Shown here one piece after another: positions 61,941 through 64,000 of a stretch of DNA of 64,000 nucleotides. The notes below the pieces were generated by a model. The model was not told the DNA's origin. It searched no databases and saw nothing but the letters and a program-made list of their open reading frames with translations. The first letter of the stretch is position 1. Each line of letters begins with the position of its first letter. This DNA comes from Novosphingobium sp. (GTDB lineage Bacteria > Pseudomonadota > Alphaproteobacteria > Sphingomonadales > Sphingomonadaceae), in assembly GCF_027489515.1 (NCBI RefSeq), contig NZ_JAIXZS010000083.1:1-64000 (forward strand). Reading direction: 5' to 3'. The position numbers and the translations under genes were made by a program.

Positions 61941-63127
61941 TACTTGGCCGTCGCCTCGGCCGCAGCAGGTGCCTTGATGGCGTTGGAGGCAGGGGAATCC
62001 GCCGCCGCGCGGGGCTTCAGCGGGATGACCTTGGCATCGACGTCCATGCCCGGCTGGAGCCGCGCAAGGCCATCGAGCACGACCTTCTCCGTCGGCGCAA
62101 GGCCGGTCTTGATCACGCGCAGACCTTCGACCAGCGGCCCGGTTTCGACATTGCGCTGCACTGTCTTGCCGTCCTTGCCAATCACATAGACGAAGCGGCG
62201 CGTCTGGTCGGTGACAATGGATTCATCGGGCACAAGCAGCGCGCTGTACATGCCCGAGCCCAGCAGGCGGGCGCGGCCGAACATGCCGGGGACGAGAAAT
62301 CCGGAAGGATTGCTCACCTCGGCAAAGGCGCGGATTGTGCCGGAATTGCGGTCGATCGCATTGTCGACGAACTTCATGAGGCCGTGCCAACGGTAGCTCG
62401 TCTCGTCCGCCAGCTTGATGTCCACCGGGTTGGGGGCATAACGCGAGGATTCGCGCTCACCGGCCTGCGCCTGGCGGACGTACTTGAGGTAGAAGGTTTC
62501 CGCGCCTTCGAAGGCGAAGCGGATCGGATTGACCGTGACGACGCGGGTCAGCACCGTCTGCCCGGCGGCCACATAGGTGCCGATCGACACGCGCTTGTCC
62601 GAGACCCGGCCACTGATTGGCGAACGGATCGTTGTGAAGGACAGGTCGAGCGTCTTCGCTTCAAGGCTGGCGCGGGCGGCCCCGGTGGCGGCGACGGCGC
62701 TGCGCAGGTTCGCTTCCTTGGTCTCGAACTCTTCGCGGCTGATTGCCTGCGCATCGACGAGTTTCTGCGCGCGGGCCAGTTCGGTGCGGGCGTTGGTGAG
62801 GGCGGCCTGCGCCTTGGCGAGATCGGCGCGCGCCTGTTCGGCTGCGGCGCGATAGGGGCGCGGATCGATAGTGAAGAGCACCTGACCCTTCGACACTTCG
62901 ACGCCCTCGCGGAAGTTCACGCTGACCACCGTTCCCGAAATGCGCGGGCGGATCTCGACGTCCTGTACTGCCTCGAACCGGCCGACATAGTCGTCCCAAT
63001 CGACCACCTGACGCTTAAGCGGCACGGCGACGGAAACGTGGGGCTTGGGCGGAGGCGGCGGGGCTGATGGGGAGCAAGCGGCGAGCGCCGCAGTTGCGAG
63101 AAGGGGGGGGAGGATGATTCGGCGCAC
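61940..63127 (-). CDS. RND membrane fusion protein
   Basis: A 395-aa periplasmic adaptor with a lipoprotein signal (LLATAALAACSPSAPPPPP), lipoyl halves (VEIRPRISGTVVSVNFREGVEVSKGQ and TTIRSPISGRVSDKRVSIGTYV), an alpha-hairpin between them and a C-terminal beta-barrel/membrane-proximal part. I chose GTG 63127, five to six bases after AGGT; the longer reading has no lipoprotein signal at its start. It is the first gene of the efflux operon; no dedicated regulator is next to it. Confidence 0.9.
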   Translation of the reverse strand: MRRIILPPLLATAALAACSPSAPPPPPKPHVSVAVPLKRQVVDWDDYVGRFEAVQDVEIRPRISGTVVSVNFREGVEVSKGQVLFTIDPRPYRAAAEQARADLAKAQAALTNARTELARAQKLVDAQAISREEFETKEANLRSAVAATGAARASLEAKTLDLSFTTIRSPISGRVSDKRVSIGTYVAAGQTVLTRVVTVNPIRFAFEGAETFYLKYVRQAQAGERESSRYAPNPVDIKLADETSYRWHGLMKFVDNAIDRNSGTIRAFAEVSNPSGFLVPGMFGRARLLGSGMYSALLVPDESIVTDQTRRFVYVIGKDGKTVQRNVETGPLVEGLRVIKTGLAPTEKVVLDGLARLQPGMDVDAKVIPLKPRAAADSPASNAIKAPAAAEATAK

Positions 63128-63320
63128 GTAACCTAAGTATGGGCACGCCGGTATGTAAGCAACCGTTGCTGCGGTGCAGCGACGAGAGCAGAGTCGGAGG
63201 GAGCAAGAATGGCTCAAAGAGGCAAGATTAGTCTTGCCAGTGGCGCAGGCGCAAATCCGTTGCTAAAAGCGACCTATTGCGACACGCAGGCTGGTGCCTG
63301 CATGCTGGGGAGTGGTTAAC

Positions 63321-63824
63321 GTGGCGATCGAGGCAAAGGTTAACGGAAAGCCGGTCAGCTTTGCGGTCGAGCCGGACACGCCGCTGCTCTGGGCGATTCG
63401 CGAGGAGCTGGGGATGACCGGCACCAAGTTCGGCTGCGGGATCGCCGCCTGCGGGGCCTGCAGTGTCCATATCGATGGCGAGGTCATGCGTTCCTGCAGC
63501 GTTCCCATCAGCGATGTGGCGGGCAAGTCGATCACCACCATCGAAGGCCTCTCCGGCGCGGATGGCACGCTGACAGCCTTGCAGCAGGCGTGGATCGCGC
63601 ATCAGGTGCCGCAATGCGGCTATTGCCAATCGGGGCAGATCATGGCGGCGGCCGCGCTGCTGGCGAAGACGCCCAAGCCGACCGATGCCGACATCGATGC
63701 GGCGATGACCAATATCTGCCGCTGCGGCACCTATCCCCGCATCCGCGCCGCAATTCACGATGTGGCCGGCACGGCTGCAGCGCCTGCCGCGGCCCCCGCC
63801 ACGCCCGCCACCAACCCGGCCTGA
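63321..63824 (+). CDS. iorA: (2Fe-2S) small subunit of a molybdenum oxidoreductase (IorA-like)
   Basis: A 167-aa xanthine-dehydrogenase-family iron-sulfur subunit. The plant-type cluster motif [16 protein letters not shown] is at about 40-55, and the second cluster motif QCGYCQSGQ is followed by [15 protein letters not shown] 63321 is eight bases after GGGGAG. The proline/alanine tail is unusual but harmless. It should pass electrons from the molybdopterin subunit encoded immediately downstream. The substrate is probably an N-heterocycle or aldehyde. Confidence 0.85.
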   Translation: MAIEAKVNGKPVSFAVEPDTPLLWAIREELGMTGTKFGCGIAACGACSVHIDGEVMRSCSVPISDVAGKSITTIEGLSGADGTLTALQQAWIAHQVPQCGYCQSGQIMAAAALLAKTPKPTDADIDAAMTNICRCGTYPRIRAAIHDVAGTAAAPAAAPATPATNPA

Positions 63825-63835
63825 GGAGCAAGCAC

Positions 63836-64000
63836 ATGGGCATGATCCGCAGAACATTCCTGATTGGCGGCGCGGCACTGGTCGGCGGCGGCATCTTCGC
63901 GGTCCAGTATGGCGACAGCTCGGCCAAATCGCAGGCAGCCAAGCTGACCGACGGCAAGGGCGGGCACAACTTCGGCACCTGGCTGCGCATCGGCGAGGAC
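63836..64000 (+). CDS. iorB: molybdopterin-binding large subunit, N-terminal part (IorB-like; cut by window edge)
   Basis: 55 residues are visible from the ATG at 63836, with GAGGAG upstream. They begin with a twin-arginine signal (MIRRTFLIGGAALVGGGIFAVQ) and continue into GGHNFGTWLRIGED, the usual start of Tat-exported isoquinoline 1-oxidoreductase beta subunits. Export of the large subunit while IorA has no own signal implies co-export of the complex. Confidence 0.7.
   Translation, partial: MGMIRRTFLIGGAALVGGGIFAVQYGDSSAKSQAAKLTDGKGGHNFGTWLRIGED

Noticed and set aside
60423..62189. A 588-codon plus-strand frame opposite the RND pump
   Set aside because: Antisense shadow of the pump and adaptor genes, with low-complexity Arg/Asp/Glu/Gly composition and no domain pattern.
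1..64000. A prophage, integrative element or other genomic island covering part of the window
   Set aside because: No integrase, tRNA target, phage structural genes or conjugation genes are visible, and base composition is fairly even apart from promoter gaps. The only mobile-type DNA I can support is the small element at 35677-35944.

Overview
The window is high-GC DNA, almost fully coding, and reads as the chromosome of an aerobic heterotrophic alphaproteobacterium of the Sphingomonadales (Novosphingobium/Erythrobacter-like). The signs are a TonB-dependent receptor, many aromatic-ring and amine catabolic genes, TetR/AraC/LysR local regulators, an RND pump, a TTQ amine dehydrogenase cluster, and above all a malonyl-CoA reductase plus propionyl-CoA synthase pair of the kind known from Erythrobacter and Porphyrobacter. 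The genus is inferred, not proven. I saw no rRNA, tRNA or CRISPR array.

Layout. 1-3.8 kb: the start of an NCS1 permease behind a carnitine-to-betaine pair (carnitine dehydrogenase/thioesterase fusion and a BKACE cleavage enzyme), then a family IV esterase. 4.0-11.3 kb: benzoylformate decarboxylase, a VOC gene broken by an amber codon, and a minus-strand aromatic operon (extradiol dioxygenase, FAH-family hydrolase, FAD monooxygenase, cysteine-synthase-like PLP enzyme). This operon faces a TetR gene across a perfect duplicated operator. 11.3-22 kb: cupin, an AccA-like carboxyltransferase subunit, a 1232-aa bifunctional malonyl-CoA reductase and a 1828-aa trifunctional propionyl-CoA synthase, together the reductive acetyl-CoA to propionyl-CoA arm of the 3-hydroxypropionate cycle. 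22-31 kb: acyl-CoA ligase, TonB receptor, two cytochromes c and a TTQ amine dehydrogenase operon (heavy chain, MauE, MauD, light chain) opposite a TetR gene. The light chain has a UAG exactly where the quinone-forming tryptophan should be.

31-36 kb: an RTX-repeat protein, and divergent from it an ECF sigma factor, an anti-sigma factor ending in a subtilase-propeptide-like domain, a subtilase and an outer-membrane barrel. A 268-bp palindromic MITE-like element follows, and its two ends supply the stop codons of both flanking genes. 36-51 kb: an amine/aromatic block with a glutamine-synthetase-like ligase, aldehyde dehydrogenase, P450, LigB-type dioxygenase, class I amidotransferase, two AraC regulators, MFS transporter, GabD/GabT pair, FAH isomerase-like protein, acetoacetate decarboxylase-like protein and an amidohydrolase. 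51-56 kb: a TolC/HlyD/ABC export cluster whose ABC protein has lost every ATPase motif. 56-63 kb: a LysR gene and an RND efflux system. 63.3 kb to the end: the small and (partial) large subunits of an isoquinoline-oxidoreductase-type molybdoenzyme.

Working together, the catabolic blocks feed amines, carnitine and aromatics into acetyl-CoA, succinate and aldehydes. The MCR/PCS block could then carboxylate and reduce acetyl-CoA to propionyl-CoA. That metabolic picture is inference from gene content.
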